A DNA stretch of 64,000 bases from Pegoplata infirma (GCA_963921195.1 OY992538.1:60688852-60752851); one strand, 5' to 3'. Positions 22,898 to 33,968 are shown, counted from the stretch's first letter. Made by a program: numbers and translations. Notes: a model not told the origin generated them from the sequence alone.

Positions 22898-24850
22898 TAG
22901 TACCTTTTATAAAAAGTACCTTTTATAAAAAGTACCTTTTATAAAAAGTACCTTTTATAAAAAGTACCTTTTATAAAAAGTACCTTTTATAAAAAGTACC
23001 TTTTATAAAAAGTACCTTTTATAAAAAGTACCTTTTATAAAAAGTACCTTTTATAAAAAGTACCTTTTATAAAAAGTACCTTTTATAAAAAGTACCTTTT
23101 ATAAAAAGTACCTTTTTTAAAAAGTACCTTTTATAAAAAGTACCTTTTATAAAAAGTACCTTTTATAAAAAGTACCTTTTATAAAAAGTACCTTTTATAA
23201 AAAGTACCTTTTATAAAAAGTACCTTTTATAAAAAGTACCTTTTATAAAAAGTACCTTTTATAAAAAGTACCTTTTATAAAAAGTACCTTTTATAAAAAG
23301 TACCTTTTATAAAAAGTACCTTTTATAAAAAGTACCTTTTATAAAAAGTACCTTTTATAAAAAGTACCTTTTATAAAAAGTACCTTTTATAAAAAGTACC
23401 TTTTATAAAAAGTACCTTTTATAAAAAGTACCTTTTTTAAAAAGTACCTTTTATAAAAAGTACCTTTTATAAAAAGTACCTTTTATAAAAAGTACCTTTT
23501 ATAAAAAGTACCTTTTATAAAAAGTACCTTTTATAAAAAGTACCTTTTATTAAAAGTACCTTTTATAAAAAGTACCTTTTATAAAAAGTACCTTTTATAA
23601 AAAGTACCTTTTATAAAAAGTACCTTTTATAAAAAGTACCTTTTATAAAAAGTACCTTTTATAAAAAGTACCTTTTATAAAAAGTACCTTTTATAAAAAG
23701 TACCTTTTATAAAAAATACCTTTCATAAAAAGTACCTTTTATAAAAAGTACCTTTTATAAAAAGTACCTTTTTGTAAAAAGAACCTTTTATAAAAAGTAC
23801 CTTTTATAAAAAGTACCTTTTATAAAAAGTACCTTTTATAAAAAGTACCTTTTATAAAAAGTACCTTTTATAAAAAGTACCTTTTATAAAAAGTACCTTT
23901 TATAAAAAGTACCTTTTATAAAAAGTACCTTTTATAAAAAGTACCTTTTATAAAAAGTACCTTTTTTAAAAAGTACCTTTTATAAAAAGTACCTTTTATA
24001 AAAAGTACCTTTTATAAAAAGTACCTTTTATAAAAAGTACCTTTTATAAAAAGTACCTTTTATAAAAAGTACCTTTTATAAAAAGTACCTTTTATAAAAA
24101 GTACCTTTTATAAAAAGTACCTTTTATAAAAAGTACCTTTTATAAAAAGTACCTTTTATAAAAAGTACCTTTTATAAAAAGTACCTTTTATAAAAAGTAC
24201 CTTTTATAAAAAGTACCTTTTATAAAAAGTACCTTTTATAAAAAGTACCTTTTATAAAAAGTACCTTTTATAAAAAGTACCTTTTTTAAAAAGTACCTTT
24301 TATAAAAAGTACCTTTTATAAAAAGTACCTTTTATAAAAAGTACCTTTTATAAAAAGTACCTTTTATAAAAAGTACCTTTTATAAAAAGTACCTTTTATA
24401 AAAAGTACCTTTTATTAAAAGTACCTTTTATAAAAAGTACCTTTTATAAAAAGTACCTTTTATAAAAAGTACCTTTTATAAAAAGTACCTTTTATAAAAA
24501 GTACCTTTTATAAAAAGTACCTTTTATAAAAAGTACCTTTTATAAAAAGTACCTTTTATAAAAAATACCTTTCATAAAAAGTACCTTTTATAAAAAGTAC
24601 CTTTTGTAAAAAGTACCTTTTTGTAAAAAGAACCTTTTATAAAAAGTACCTTTTATAAAAAGTACCTTTTATAAAAAGTACCTTTTATAAAAAGTACCTT
24701 TTATAAAAAGTACCTTTTATAAAAAGTACCTTTTATAAAAAGTACCTTTTATAAAAAGTACCTTTTATAAAAAGTACCTTTTATAAAAAGTACCTTTCAT
24801 AAAAAGTAACTTTTATAAAAAGTACCTCTTACAAAAAGTACTTTTTAGAA
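22898..24850 (+). repeat. 16-bp minisatellite, about 120 copies
   Basis: The unit is AAAAAGTACCTTTTAT, almost perfectly repeated for about 1.95 kb. Variant units (TTTTTTAAAAAG, TTATTAAAAG, AATACCTTTCAT, TTTTTGTAAAAAGAACC) recur in the same order 849 bp apart, showing a higher-order duplication. The unit is nearly self-complementary around GTAC. It probably arose from the AAAAGTACTTTTT piece of the flanking 130-bp repeat (inference). Confidence 0.95.
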
Positions 24851-25400
24851 AAGGTACCTAAAGTGCACTTTTTAGTACATTTTTATTCCCTGAAATAAAA
24901 TTCATAGAAACTTTTTATATTTCCTGAAAATATGGTCCAAGAATCTTAAAATTTGTAATATAGGAGAATTCGGTAAAAAAAACATTCTGAGCGATATTAG
25001 TTATGGAAATTCCGTTTCTTAGTGGGGTAAAATAGATAAAAATGTGTATTTCCGGTACTTTTGATAACTTCTGACGTTATGGTTTTAGAAACTTAAAATT
25101 ATAAATGTAAAATCCTTTTTGTACTTTTAATATTTGCTGAAACAATGGTTCTAGAATATTGAAATATGGAATGTAAGATCCTTCGGTGAAGAAAAAAACA
25201 TTCTGGAAGAGGTACTTTTTGTAAATTCCGTTTCTAACAGGGGTAAGAAAGTTTACTTTTGGTACTTTTTTTTGTTCCTATAATAATGACCTTAGAATCT
25301 TGAGTTTTAGAATGTAGGGTCCTTCGGTGAAAAAAATACTCTGCTAAAGTATTTTAAAAAAATTCCGTTTCTAGAGGTGTAAAAAATTGTTTTTTGGTAC
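24851..25400 (+). repeat. Worn 130-bp Helitron repeat units
   Basis: AAAGTGCACTTTTTAGTAC, CCTTCGGTGAAAAAA, AAATTCCGTTTCTA and TTTTGGTACTTTT recur with a spacing of about 110-140 bp. These are degenerate forms of the 22080-22860 unit. Positions 25400-25889 are unique Helitron 3' sequence. Confidence 0.6.
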
Positions 25401-26601
25401 TTTTAAAATGAAACTTACATGTAACGAAAGAAGATGGAATTGGAAATGAAATGGAGTAGAACGGGAAACGAAATGGAATAGAGCAGGGAACAATTTGGAA
25501 TGATACTTTTTACTTAAATTTTTCGTATTTAACTTTTTTTACTCTATATTTTTTCTCTCAGTATGTTTTTTCACTCAAACTTATTTGCAATTTCTTTTTT
25601 AGTTGAAATATTTATTCACTCAAAATCCAAAATTCCGATATAAGGGCTCGAAAATTGTCAATATCTTTTTACACCGGAACAAACATGACAACGTACCAGC
25701 GAAGTTATTCAAATATTAATGTTTATATTATTCATTGAAATATTATTTTATGAAAGATTTAAACGTCCTCAAGTAAATAAAACAAAGACTACGTAGGGGA
25801 ATTTTTTTGAAATCGGCAGAGTAATCCTGATCCTTCTATTATCAGGAATTCAATACAACCGGTAACGAAGTACCGGGATGGTAAGCTAGTAGATTATAAT
25901 TCAACTAAGGATTTTACGGAAATAATTATTGTCCTTTCCCACTTCAAAGCCCACATTTTTCAATATCCTTAAAATTTTCAGCACTTGAGAACGCCTGGAC
26001 CGATTTAACTATTTTTTTTTGTTTTAAATGTTCTTAATAGTCCATATATGTAATTGTTCGGAAAGAAAATTGTCCTCGCCCACTTTTTTTCGATATATCT
26101 AAAATTCATTTTTACTCTAATTCGATCTATTAAAAAACAATATTTCTTAATAGATTCTGTGTTGTTCGTAATGATACTAAAGAAGTTTTAAATTTGAACA
26201 GTTCGCAAGTCGAAGACATGGTAATTTTTTTTAATTCCTAAAATATAATTTGAAGATGATTATCTGCCTAATCGGGTCCTTAAAACCACGCCCACAAATT
26301 TTTCTAAGCCAAGAAATTCATTACATTTTTTGCAGGGCAATATATTTGAAGCGAGACGAAATATAATACTGGTCTAATAATTGGGCCAGCAACGCGGACC
26401 GGGGCCAGCTAGTAAAATAAATGAAAATAGAATTGAATAATATTTTTTTTTCAATAGCCTATGAACTTTTTCATAGGTTTCTGGTTTCTATGAATTTGTT
26501 TCATAGATTATATGAAGGGCATCATTGGCTCACTTCTAATGATTTTTTTCATAGAATCAATGTACGTTTTCATAGCCGTAATGAACAAAATTCTTTCAGT
26601 G

Positions 26602-27800
26602 TAGAATCGGATTTTCCAAAAGCATTTTTCAGAATTTTTTTCTGCTAGAGGATCCTTGAATCCAAATATCAAGTTTCTAGAACCATCAAAAAGTGACACT
26701 TTTCAAAATCGGATCTTTAAAAAAGTACTTTTTTTTTCATAATGTTTTATTCTGCAATAGGATCATACATTTCAAAAATCTAGTTTTTATAAGTCGGTAT
26801 TATTTCATATGATCGAACAAGTTCCGAAATACATATTTTACCCTTTTATAATTAGAAAAATCTAAAAAGTACTTAGAGTCCCCGCACAACAATGTCGGTG
26901 ATGTTTTTTTCATACAAATTTGGCATGAAAACACGCTCGACCGAAATCCGCTAGATTAAAATCAATTTTATTTTTTTGTCGGTTTCTCTCTCTCCCTTAA
27001 TTTTTGAAATGAAAATGTTTTTACGCTTTTTTACAAATATTTCGATTTTTTTCGATAAAGTAAACAAAAAAATATGATCTCTAAAAAGAAAACTACAAAA
27101 AAACGAATCAATATGAAAAAATCTTATTGATTATTAAAAATACAATTAATTTAAATAAAAAAGTGACGAAAAAGTGAAAAAATAGTGTAAAAATCAACAT
27201 ATGTCAGAATTTTCCGCTGCCGTCTTTGTTTTGCGCCTATACTCTCTCATGACCGAAAACGTCATCCGGTCCGACATTGTTGTGCGGGGACTCTTATTAA
27301 GAATGCTTTTTAAAAAATAAAAAAAATTCTCTTGTGAGAGTCGAATGTCTATTTCTATCGCTCCGGTATTTTTTTAAAATAAATAATAATATAAATTTTA
27401 TTACAGTTATTTTCCTTTACCCATTTTTAAGATTTTTTTTCTGCTGGAGAATCCGACATTTCAAATATCAAATTTTATGACCACCATTTGAGCAGATTAA
27501 AAAAAAAGTACCAAAATAAACTATTTACCCTTTTAGAATCGAAATTTTCTAAAAAGTACTTTTTCAGAGTGTTTTTTTTCTCCTAGGACCCTATATTTTA
27601 AATTTCAAAGTTCTAGGACAATTATTTCATGTTACTGCCTATTTTTGCCCACCTAGATTTTAAATTTTCAAAAAGTACTATTTTCCTAATTTTTTTTCGT
27701 GGATGATTTTATTTGAAATAATGTAAAGTTTTACTCCTTTTAACCCGTAAGAATAAAACAAAAAAACTCAGCCTTAGTTGATCTATATTCTGGGGGATGA
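26602..27800 (-). repeat. Degenerate tandem array, right part
   Basis: Resumes the array interrupted at 16097 (GAATCGGATTTTCCAAAAGC, AGAGGATCCTTGAATCC). It ends near 27800 with TGATCTATATTCTGGGGGAT, the complement of the 5' part of the Helitron family at 21917. The whole 12240-27800 backbone is therefore probably an old minus-strand Helitron interior. Interrupted by the element at 26876-27293; about 27300-27420 carries a short unrelated stretch. Confidence 0.6.
26876..27293. mobile_element. PIF/Harbinger-like non-autonomous element, copy 1
   Basis: The terminal inverted repeats begin GAGTCCCCGCACAACAATGT, with TTA on each side (26873-26875, 27294-27296). A three-base TTA/TAA duplication is typical of PIF/Harbinger. 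418 bp, no transposase. A second copy in inverse orientation is at 31008-31436. Confidence 0.8.
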
Positions 27801-28800
27801 GCCTCCCCCTTTTAAGTATCCTGGGAAAATTTTTATTCTACTGGACAATAAAAGTTATGTGGTACAAATTTAAGGCCATTCGGATTAAATTAACCCGTGT
27901 CACCCAGTTATCAAATTTTTGGATATTTAAGAATTTTAAATAAAATATGTATGTATGTCTTGCGACACATCATATTTATTAATTTTGATGCGCTGAACAG
28001 GAATATCAGAAAAAATGAAATCGGTCGAACGGATTTCGAGATATCGATATTCGAAATTTTTAAAAAAATTGCGTTTTTTTTCTACATTCTAGAAATTTAA
28101 AAAAATTTTCTTCGCGCTTTTCTCAAAGCTTTGGCTTTTTAAAAATATTTCACCAAAACCTCTAAACATTTACCTCCAGAAATAGTCAAGGAACAATTTT
28201 TTTGTTTTTTAATTTCTTTAACGTAGGAAAAATCTTAATTTTTGGAAATTTGTTGACAAATTTCAAATGGCGATATCTCGAAAACTACTCAAACGATTTA
28301 AGAAATTCTCTGGTTTTCGTATTTAGCATACCAAAATTAATAAGAAGAATTCAAAGTTTTTGTGAAAATTTTCCAAAAATTCAAAATTTTAATGCAAGGG
28401 CGCCACGTGTCAAAATGATTGGATTTGGGTCAACTTAATTTTAAACGAAAGATTATCTCAAGCTCTATGAAAGGGTTATGGAAATAAATTTTGAGAATTG
28501 TTTTAAAAAAATTTTTAACGTAGAAATAAATTGTCATATTTTGCATATTTTCAAATACCGATATCTCGAAAACCGCTATCACCTACAAACAAGAGGGTGG
28601 TCAATTTTTAAAGCAAACATTGCACAGCTTTATACTGTGCTCTTCTCCATTACCTACTTTCTTTTGTTTAAAAATGATAACAAAAGAAAGTAAGCAATGA
28701 AAAAGAGCACAACGTAAATCTGTGCAATGTTAGCTTTCAAAATCGGCCACTCTCTTGTTTGTAAGTGTTGTCAATTTAAAGTTACAATCAAAAAAACTTA
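27801..28800. repeat. 'CGAAAACCG' dispersed repeat
   Basis: Contains GGACAATAAAAGTTATGTGG, TTAACCCGTG, GGTCGAACGGATTTCGAGAT, ATATCTCGAAAACTACTCAAACG and AAACGAAAGATTATCTCAAG, matching 57646-58589. It seems to be half of such a palindromic element and has no convincing coding frame. An inverted-repeat element is inserted at 28580-28767. Confidence 0.5.
28580..28767. mobile_element. 188-bp inverted-repeat element
   Basis: CACCTACAAACAAGAGGGTGG at the left mirrors CCACTCTCTTGTTTGTAAGTG at the right in shortened form (arms about 90 bp, imperfect; GCACAG/CTGTGC also pair inside). The centre is near 28670 (TTTAAAAATGATAACAAAAG). It interrupts the AAACCGCTAT of the dispersed repeat. Non-coding. Confidence 0.6.
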
Positions 28801-29605
28801 GACCGCAAAAAAGCGACCTTAAAGGGTTAAATAATATTATACACCATTTTTAATCAATTTAAAACCACATATTTATTGAATTTATTTATTTGTTTTCTGT
28901 TTTTCCACTGTTCATTTCTAGTTTTAATTGTTTTAAAATTTTTTTTTCTAATACATTTAATTTTTATCACATTTTTTATTAAACGATAATTCCATAAATA
29001 ACAATATGTTTTGATTTTATTTGAGAATTAAAAAAAAAATAAAAATACCAGTAGCCAGTAGCCAGTCAGTCGCATTTAATTTAATCAATCGTTTGGAAAA
29101 TCGACTTCATCAGTACTGCTTTAGTGAGTCAGTCAGTCATCAATAGATTGTTAAAACAAATTGATTTGTTTTGTGTTTTTTTATGTATACAGTGTATTTT
29201 ATGATAAGATACCTTTGATCAAAGTATTTAGTTACACATAATTTTTTTCCCCTTATCTTAAGGTGTATACAAACAAAATATAATCAGAAAATAAAAGATA
29301 AAAGTTTTATGGTGGAATCGGTAGATTTTTTATTTAGACACAAATATGAAAAAAGAAAAAAAAAATTGGATTAGTAATTTATTAAATTGGAAAAGATTTT
29401 TTATATTTTCCAATTTACCAAACTTTAGTAATCTGAAATATTCAGTTTTAATAGTTTCCCCTTAAACTTCATTTGAATTGCATTAATATACTCACAATTA
29501 TTGAAATACTATTCAGTAACATTCAATGGATGTTTGTGCTTACCTGTAAATAGAAAAATAAAATAAAGTTATTAGAACAAAATGCCTTTTCAAATTTTTT
29601 AAAAT
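28801..29605. other. AT-rich non-coding stretch
   Basis: There is a short CCAGTAGCCAGTAGCCAGTC repeat at about 29050 and otherwise A/T-rich unique sequence. No gene or transposon ends seen. Confidence 0.4.
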
Positions 29606-30600
29606 GTATGACTGGCATTTTTTGGTATGGCAAAAAAGGTTTTCTTCCGATTTTGGAAGTCCAAGCAAATTTGTTTTCTCCTAGCCCTTACAATTATGTG
29701 GTACAAATTTGAGTCCAATCAGATTAAAAACTAAAATAAAAAATTATCAAACGGTTTTCGAGATATCGGTATCTAAAATATTCACAAAATGGCGCTTTAT
29801 TCCTACATTCAAGAAATTAAAAAAAAAAAAATTATTTCATAGAGCTTGAGACAGACTTTCATTAAAACTTAAGCCAAATCCAACCAATTTAACCCGTGGC
29901 GACCTTTGATAAAACTTTGCACTAAATTTTTTGATTTTTGAAAAATAAAAAAATAATATCTTGTGATATATGCCGAATACGAAAATCAAACAATTTCTGA
30001 AATCTGTCGAGGGGTTTTCATGATATCGCCATATGAAATTTGTGAAAAAATTCCAAACATGGCGGTTTTTCCTACGTTCAAGAAATTTGAAAAAAAATCT
30101 TAAAATTTGTGGCCAATGACTTTTTCATAGAGCTAGAGAAAAGCTTTCGTTTAAACTTAGTTTAAGCCTAATTATAACCTTTTAATCAATGATGCCCTTC
30201 GATCTAAGTTTTGAGTTTTTGGTGAAAATTTTCTAAAAAAACCGAAATTTTAGTCGAAGGAAGACACAGGTTAAAATGATCGGATTTGGCTGAAATTAGT
30301 TTTTAGTGAAAGTTTATCTCAAGTTCTTTGATATGGCCAAAGAAAATACATTTCTTGAATTTTTTTTCTTGAACGTAGGAAATAACCGCTATTTTTTTAA
30401 CATTTTAGTTAGCAATAGCTCGAAAACTGTTTGACCGATACAATATTTTTTTGATATTCTTGTTCAACGAGCCAAAGTTAATAAATGTACCCAATGAATC
30501 GCAAGATACTTGTATATAATTTTTTAAATTTTCAAAAATCCAAAATTTTGAAAAAAAATCAAAAGTTGAAGAAAAAATGCTACTATTATTTATGCCATAC
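29606..30600. repeat. 'CGAAAACCG' repeat, foldback-related
   Basis: Begins TATGACTGGCATTTTTTGG, the same terminus as 57646-58589. Continues with GGTACAAATTTGAGTCCAAT, ACGGTTTTCGAGATATCGGT, TTAACCCGTGGCGACC and several TTCGAGATATCG variants in both orientations. Non-coding. Confidence 0.5.
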
Positions 30601-31007
30601 TGTCCATCAAAAGGTAAAAACCGTCAAGAGCGTACTATGGTACTTTTTCAATCCCCTGGAATAAAGGCCTAGGAACTTATACATTGAAATGTAGGAACCT
30701 TTATCGAAAAACGCATTTCGAATGTATTCTGAAAATTCCGATTAAATGGGTAAAAGAAGTATTTCGGTACTTTTTCTATATCATGAAATAAAGGTACTTG
30801 AAATCTTAAAATTTTGAATATTGGCAAAATAACATTCCAAAAAAAGTATTTTTTTTGAAATCCTGAAGCTTGATATGGTATTGCTTGATGAGGAATGTGG
30901 GACCACCAACGGAAAAAAATTTTAAAAAAATACTTTTACTTTGGTACTTTTAAGATCTTCAAAAAAAATGCCGTAGAAACTTGAATTTTTTAAGGCTAAA
31001 CAAGTTA
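30601..31007 (+). repeat. Worn 130-bp Helitron-type units
   Basis: TGGTACTTTTTCAATCCC, ATTGAAATGTAGGAACC, TTCGGTACTTTTTCTATATC and ACTTTGGTACTTTTAAG show about three plus-strand units related to 24851-25400. Confidence 0.5.
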
Positions 31008-31436
31008 GAGTCCCCGCACAACAATGTCGGAGCGGTTGACGGTTTCGGTCATGAGAGAGTATAGGCGCAAAACAAAGGCGGCAGCGGGAAATTCAGTCAG
31101 GCGTTGATATGTACACTATTTTTAAATTTTTCGGCACTTTTTATTTAATTTTATTGTTTGTTTTTTTCATATAAATTTGATTTTCTTATATTCAATAGTT
31201 TTTTTTGTGTTCTTTTAGAATTTTAAATATTTTTTTTTAGAGATCACATTTTTTTATTTACTTTATCGAAAATAATCGAAATATTTATAAAAATGTGGTA
31301 ACATTTTCATATCAAAAATTCAAAGAGAGAGAGAGAAACCGACACAAAAATAAAATTGATTTTATTCATGCGGTTTTCGGTCGAGCGTTTTTTCTTGTAT
31401 GAAAAAAACGTCACCGACATTGTTGTGCGGGGACTC
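31008..31436. mobile_element. PIF/Harbinger-like non-autonomous element, copy 2
   Basis: Same GAGTCCCCGCACAACAATGT ends, with TTA at 31005-31007 and 31437-31439. 429 bp, interior inverted relative to 26876-27293 (CGGTTTCGGTCATGAGAGAG on the left, GTATGAAAAAAACGTCACC on the right). Confidence 0.8.
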
Positions 31437-31827
31437 TTATGTAGCTATTTTTTTTTCAAAAATTACGATTCTTATAAGACTGCACATTGAAACAAATTGA
31501 CGAATCGAAAAATTAGCGGAGCTTTTTCATTTGCTACTTATAGTGCCATCATAGGACAAGTACAAATATATAAAAAAAATAAAAAACATAATATTACGAA
31601 AATTTAATCCTCTAAAACGTTGAAGTCCTTTTAAAAGGAAACAGGATTCCAAAATCAAAAACTGTAAATGCAGTTTAACTACATGTGGTATCTACCCAAG
31701 CAGAAATTGACGACGGTTCTAAAAAAAGCGTTCTGAAAGCACTGAAAACAAAAGCCTATCAAAACGCTATTTTCAAACGCTTTGCGAGCGTTTTTGAAAA
31801 GTGTTCTGAAAGCTCTATAACAAAAAC

Positions 31828-32546
31828 AAGAAAGAGTGTTAAATTCGGCTGTGCCGAATCTTTTATACCCTCCAACATGCAAATAAATAAAAAAAAATTG
31901 CAGGGGCGTCTTTTTTTTTTTTGGGGGGGGGGGGTCGGTAGTGGTAATTGGGGGGCACAATTCCTCTCAAAAAAGTATTAAAAAAAATAATTCTTATGCT
32001 TTTTGCACTAAAGAAATACAAATTTATCATTATATAAAAAAAAAAAAAAATATTTCACGCTCATAAAAGGGGGGGGGGGGGGCGGACCGTAAAACGATTT
32101 TTTCTAATTCTGTGGGTCCAAATGCAGGACCTTGAACTTCTTGTAGCATTAAAATGTTGGATTTGTTAAACAAAAACACAAAAAATCATGTAAAAATATG
32201 GTATTTTTCAGAGGTTTGTTTAGTTCTTCAAGGGGGAACTTTTTTCCCCCTGGTCCGATTTTTCCCATCTCCGAACTTAACCAGCCTATGAGCATAAGAC
32301 ATTTATGTGCCAAATTTCAGGAGTCTACCACTTTTATTTTGGACTGTATCGTGTCTTCCACAGATGGACGGACGGACAGACGGACAGACGGACAGACGGA
32401 CAGACGGACATCGCTAGAATGTCTTAGAATAGATCACTGATCAATAATATATATACTTTATGGGGTCCTACACCGATATTTCGATGCGTTACACACGGAA
32501 TGACAAAGTGAGTATACCCCCATACTGTAGTTGGAGGGTATAAAAA
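31828..32546 (+). repeat. TATACCCTCC dispersed repeat
   Basis: Starts ACAAGAAAGAGTGTTAAATT and the hairpin ATTCGGCTGTGCCGAAT, then TATACCCTCC. Ends ATACTGTAGTTGGAGGGTAT. Carries poly-G runs (about 31921, 32071), GAACTTAACCAGCCTATGAG, a (GACGGACA)n tract and ATCGATCACTGATCAAT-like sequence. Non-coding. Confidence 0.65.
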
Positions 32547-32614
32547 GCAATCTCAAAACGTTTTTTGGAACGCTTTGCGAGCGTATTTGAAAAGCGTTTT
32601 AAGAGTTCTTTAGA

Positions 32615-33125
32615 TTTTTATACCCTCCAATCACAGTATGGGAGTATACTCACTATGTCACCCCATAACGTATATATATTATTGATCATTGATCGATTCT
32701 AGGACATTCTAGCGATGTCCGTCTGTCCGTCCGTTCGTCTGTAGTTCCGTCAGTGGAGGACACGATACAGTCCAAAATAAAAGAGCTAGACTCCTGAAAT
32801 CCGAATATGTCTAATGGTTATAGGCTGGTTAAGTTCGGAGATGGACAAATTCGGACCACGGGGGAAAAAGTTCCCCCTTTACGATCTAAACCAACCTCTG
32901 AAAAAACGCCATTTTTTTATAGATTTTTTGTATTTTTGCTTAGCAAACGAAACATTTTTTATGTCAGAAGAAGTACAAAATTCTGTAATTGGATCCAGGA
33001 AGTTTGTCTCCCACCACAAAACCCCCCCCCCCCCCACTTAAAAAAAAAAAGCCTCTGTTTTTTTTTTACGTGTTGGAGGTTATACAAAATTCGTAATTTA
33101 ACCCTCTCACTTGTTTTTTTTTTTT
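32615..33125 (-). repeat. TATACCCTCC dispersed repeat, reverse
   Basis: Runs from TTTATACCCTCCAATCACAG through (CCGT)n and a poly-C run (33024-33038) to AACCCTCTCACTTGTTTTTT. The hairpin near the right end is worn (TTCGTAATTTAACCC). Followed by about 130 bp of TTTCTAAGTTTCGAA repeats to 33252. Confidence 0.6.
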
Positions 33126-33252
33126 TAATTTCTAAGTTCCGAAACTATTTTTGAATAACAATTTTTTGTCACTTTTTAAATTTTTTTTTTAATTTTCTAA
33201 GTTTCGAAAATTTTTTTGAAAAATTTTCTAAGTTTCTTAGAGTACAAAAATT

Positions 33253-33943
33253 TTTATACCCTCCAACCACAGTATGGGGGTATACGCACTTTGTCATTCC
33301 GTTTGTAACGCATAGAAATATCGGTCGGGGACCCCATAAAGTATATATATTATTGATCTATGATCGATTATAAGTCATTCTATGAATGTCCGTCCGTCCG
33401 TCCGTCCGTCCGTCCGTCTGTATAAAACACGTTTCAGTCCAAAATAAAAGAGCTAGACTCCTGAAAATTGGCACGAATGTGTCTAATGGTCATAGGCCGG
33501 TCAAGTTCGGAAATGGGTAAAATCGGATCAGGGGGAAAAAAGTTCCCCCTTTAAGAACTAAAAAAACGTCTCAAAATTCGCAATTTTTTTCAGCTTTTTT
33601 TGCATTTTTGTTAAACAAATGAAACCTTTTTAAGTCAGAAGGTGCTCAAAGTCCTGCACTTAGACCTCGGGGGCTACAAAATTTAGTTTTTTTTTGGTCC
33701 GCCCCTTTTGTGGGCGTGGATTTAAAAAAATCATACAAATTATGAGTAAATGGTATTACTAAAGTTCAAAGAGCATAATAAATAAGTAAACATTTATCTC
33801 GATGGGGAAGGTATTCCCAACCACCCCCACAGAGCCCCCCCCCCCAAAAAAAACGCCTCTGATTTTTTTTTATATATTTTAACATGTTGGAGGGTATCAC
33901 AGATTCGGCACAGCCGAATTTAACACTCTCACTTGTTTTTTTT
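33253..33943 (-). repeat. TATACCCTCC dispersed repeat, reverse, second copy
   Basis: TTTTATACCCTCCAACCACA at the left; GGAGGGTATCACAGATTCGG, the hairpin ATTCGGCACAGCCGAAT and AACACTCTCACTTGTTTTTT at the right. Contains (CCGT)n at about 33390-33415 and CCCCATAAAGTATATATATT. Confidence 0.65.
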
Positions 33944-33968
33944 CGGATTTTACTTTGTATCAAACAAA

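Larger units (their letters stand above)
21917..25889 (+). mobile_element. Second Helitron family, with tandem repeats inside
   Basis: It starts TCTATATATATAAAAGAG after an A (21916), followed by (GACT)n at about 21950. It ends with a six-base-pair hairpin (CCGGTA-ACGAAG-TACCGG) followed by GATGGTAAGCTAG (25889) before a T. This hairpin plus CTAG is the classic Helitron 3' end. The interior comprises 130-bp repeats (22080-22860), a 16-bp minisatellite (22898-24850) and worn 130-bp units (24850-25400). No Rep/helicase frame, so non-autonomous. Confidence 0.85.
20156..25893 (-). mobile_element. Inverted Helitron, split near its 5' end
   Basis: On the minus strand the 3' end CTAG is at 20156-20159. 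The 5' end runs ..ATCAATTGTCG/TTTTTATTTATA to 21916, and its last four bases TAGA follow at 25890-25893 after the second Helitron family. It is flanked by A (20155) and T (25894), as expected for a Helitron. Body motifs match 16855-19718 in reverse. An internal 5' signature at about 21110-21170 shows this copy is also compound. No proteins. Confidence 0.75.
19719..26412 (+). mobile_element. Helitron chain, second unit, interrupted
   Basis: Directly after the first CTAG a new 5' signature appears (AAATAAAAATCAAATGCAG at about 19750) and a second 3' end (CGCGGACCGGGGCCAGCTAG) is reached at 26412. The unit is split between 20155 (..TTTAATGATCA) and 25894 (TTATAATTCAACTAAGG) by the inverted Helitron. 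Tandem termini of this kind fit rolling-circle read-through (inference). Confidence 0.7.
16098..26601. mobile_element. TA-flanked TIR element with tRNA-like segments, split by Helitrons
   Basis: The left end CACTGAAAGAATTATAGTTC and the right end GAACAAAATTCTTTCAGTG are inverted repeats with TA at 16096-16097 and 26602-26603. Outside them the host array resumes. Without its Helitron insertion (16855-26412) the element would be about 946 bp. The outer parts repeat CATAGAA/TTCATAG motifs (to about 16290 and from about 26450). The interior carries two tRNA-like segments, minus at 16428-16493 and plus at 16687-16748. No transposase. Confidence 0.8.

Noticed and set aside
22898..24850. CRISPR-like array
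   Set aside because: Repeats are head to tail without unique spacers, in an insect-like context; it is a minisatellite.
27897..28693. Frames at 27897-28100, 28202-28438 and 28478-28693
   Set aside because: They run through the 'CGAAAACCG' dispersed repeat, shift frame repeatedly and are interrupted by an inverted-repeat element.
31685..31981. 98-codon open frame
   Set aside because: It spans the junction between two repeats and a poly-G run; no domain and no conserved frame in sibling repeats.
33024..33038. Poly-C and poly-G runs as functional G-quadruplex sites
   Set aside because: They occur at the same relative place in several TATACCCTCC repeats and vary in length, which fits simple slippage in a repeat family.
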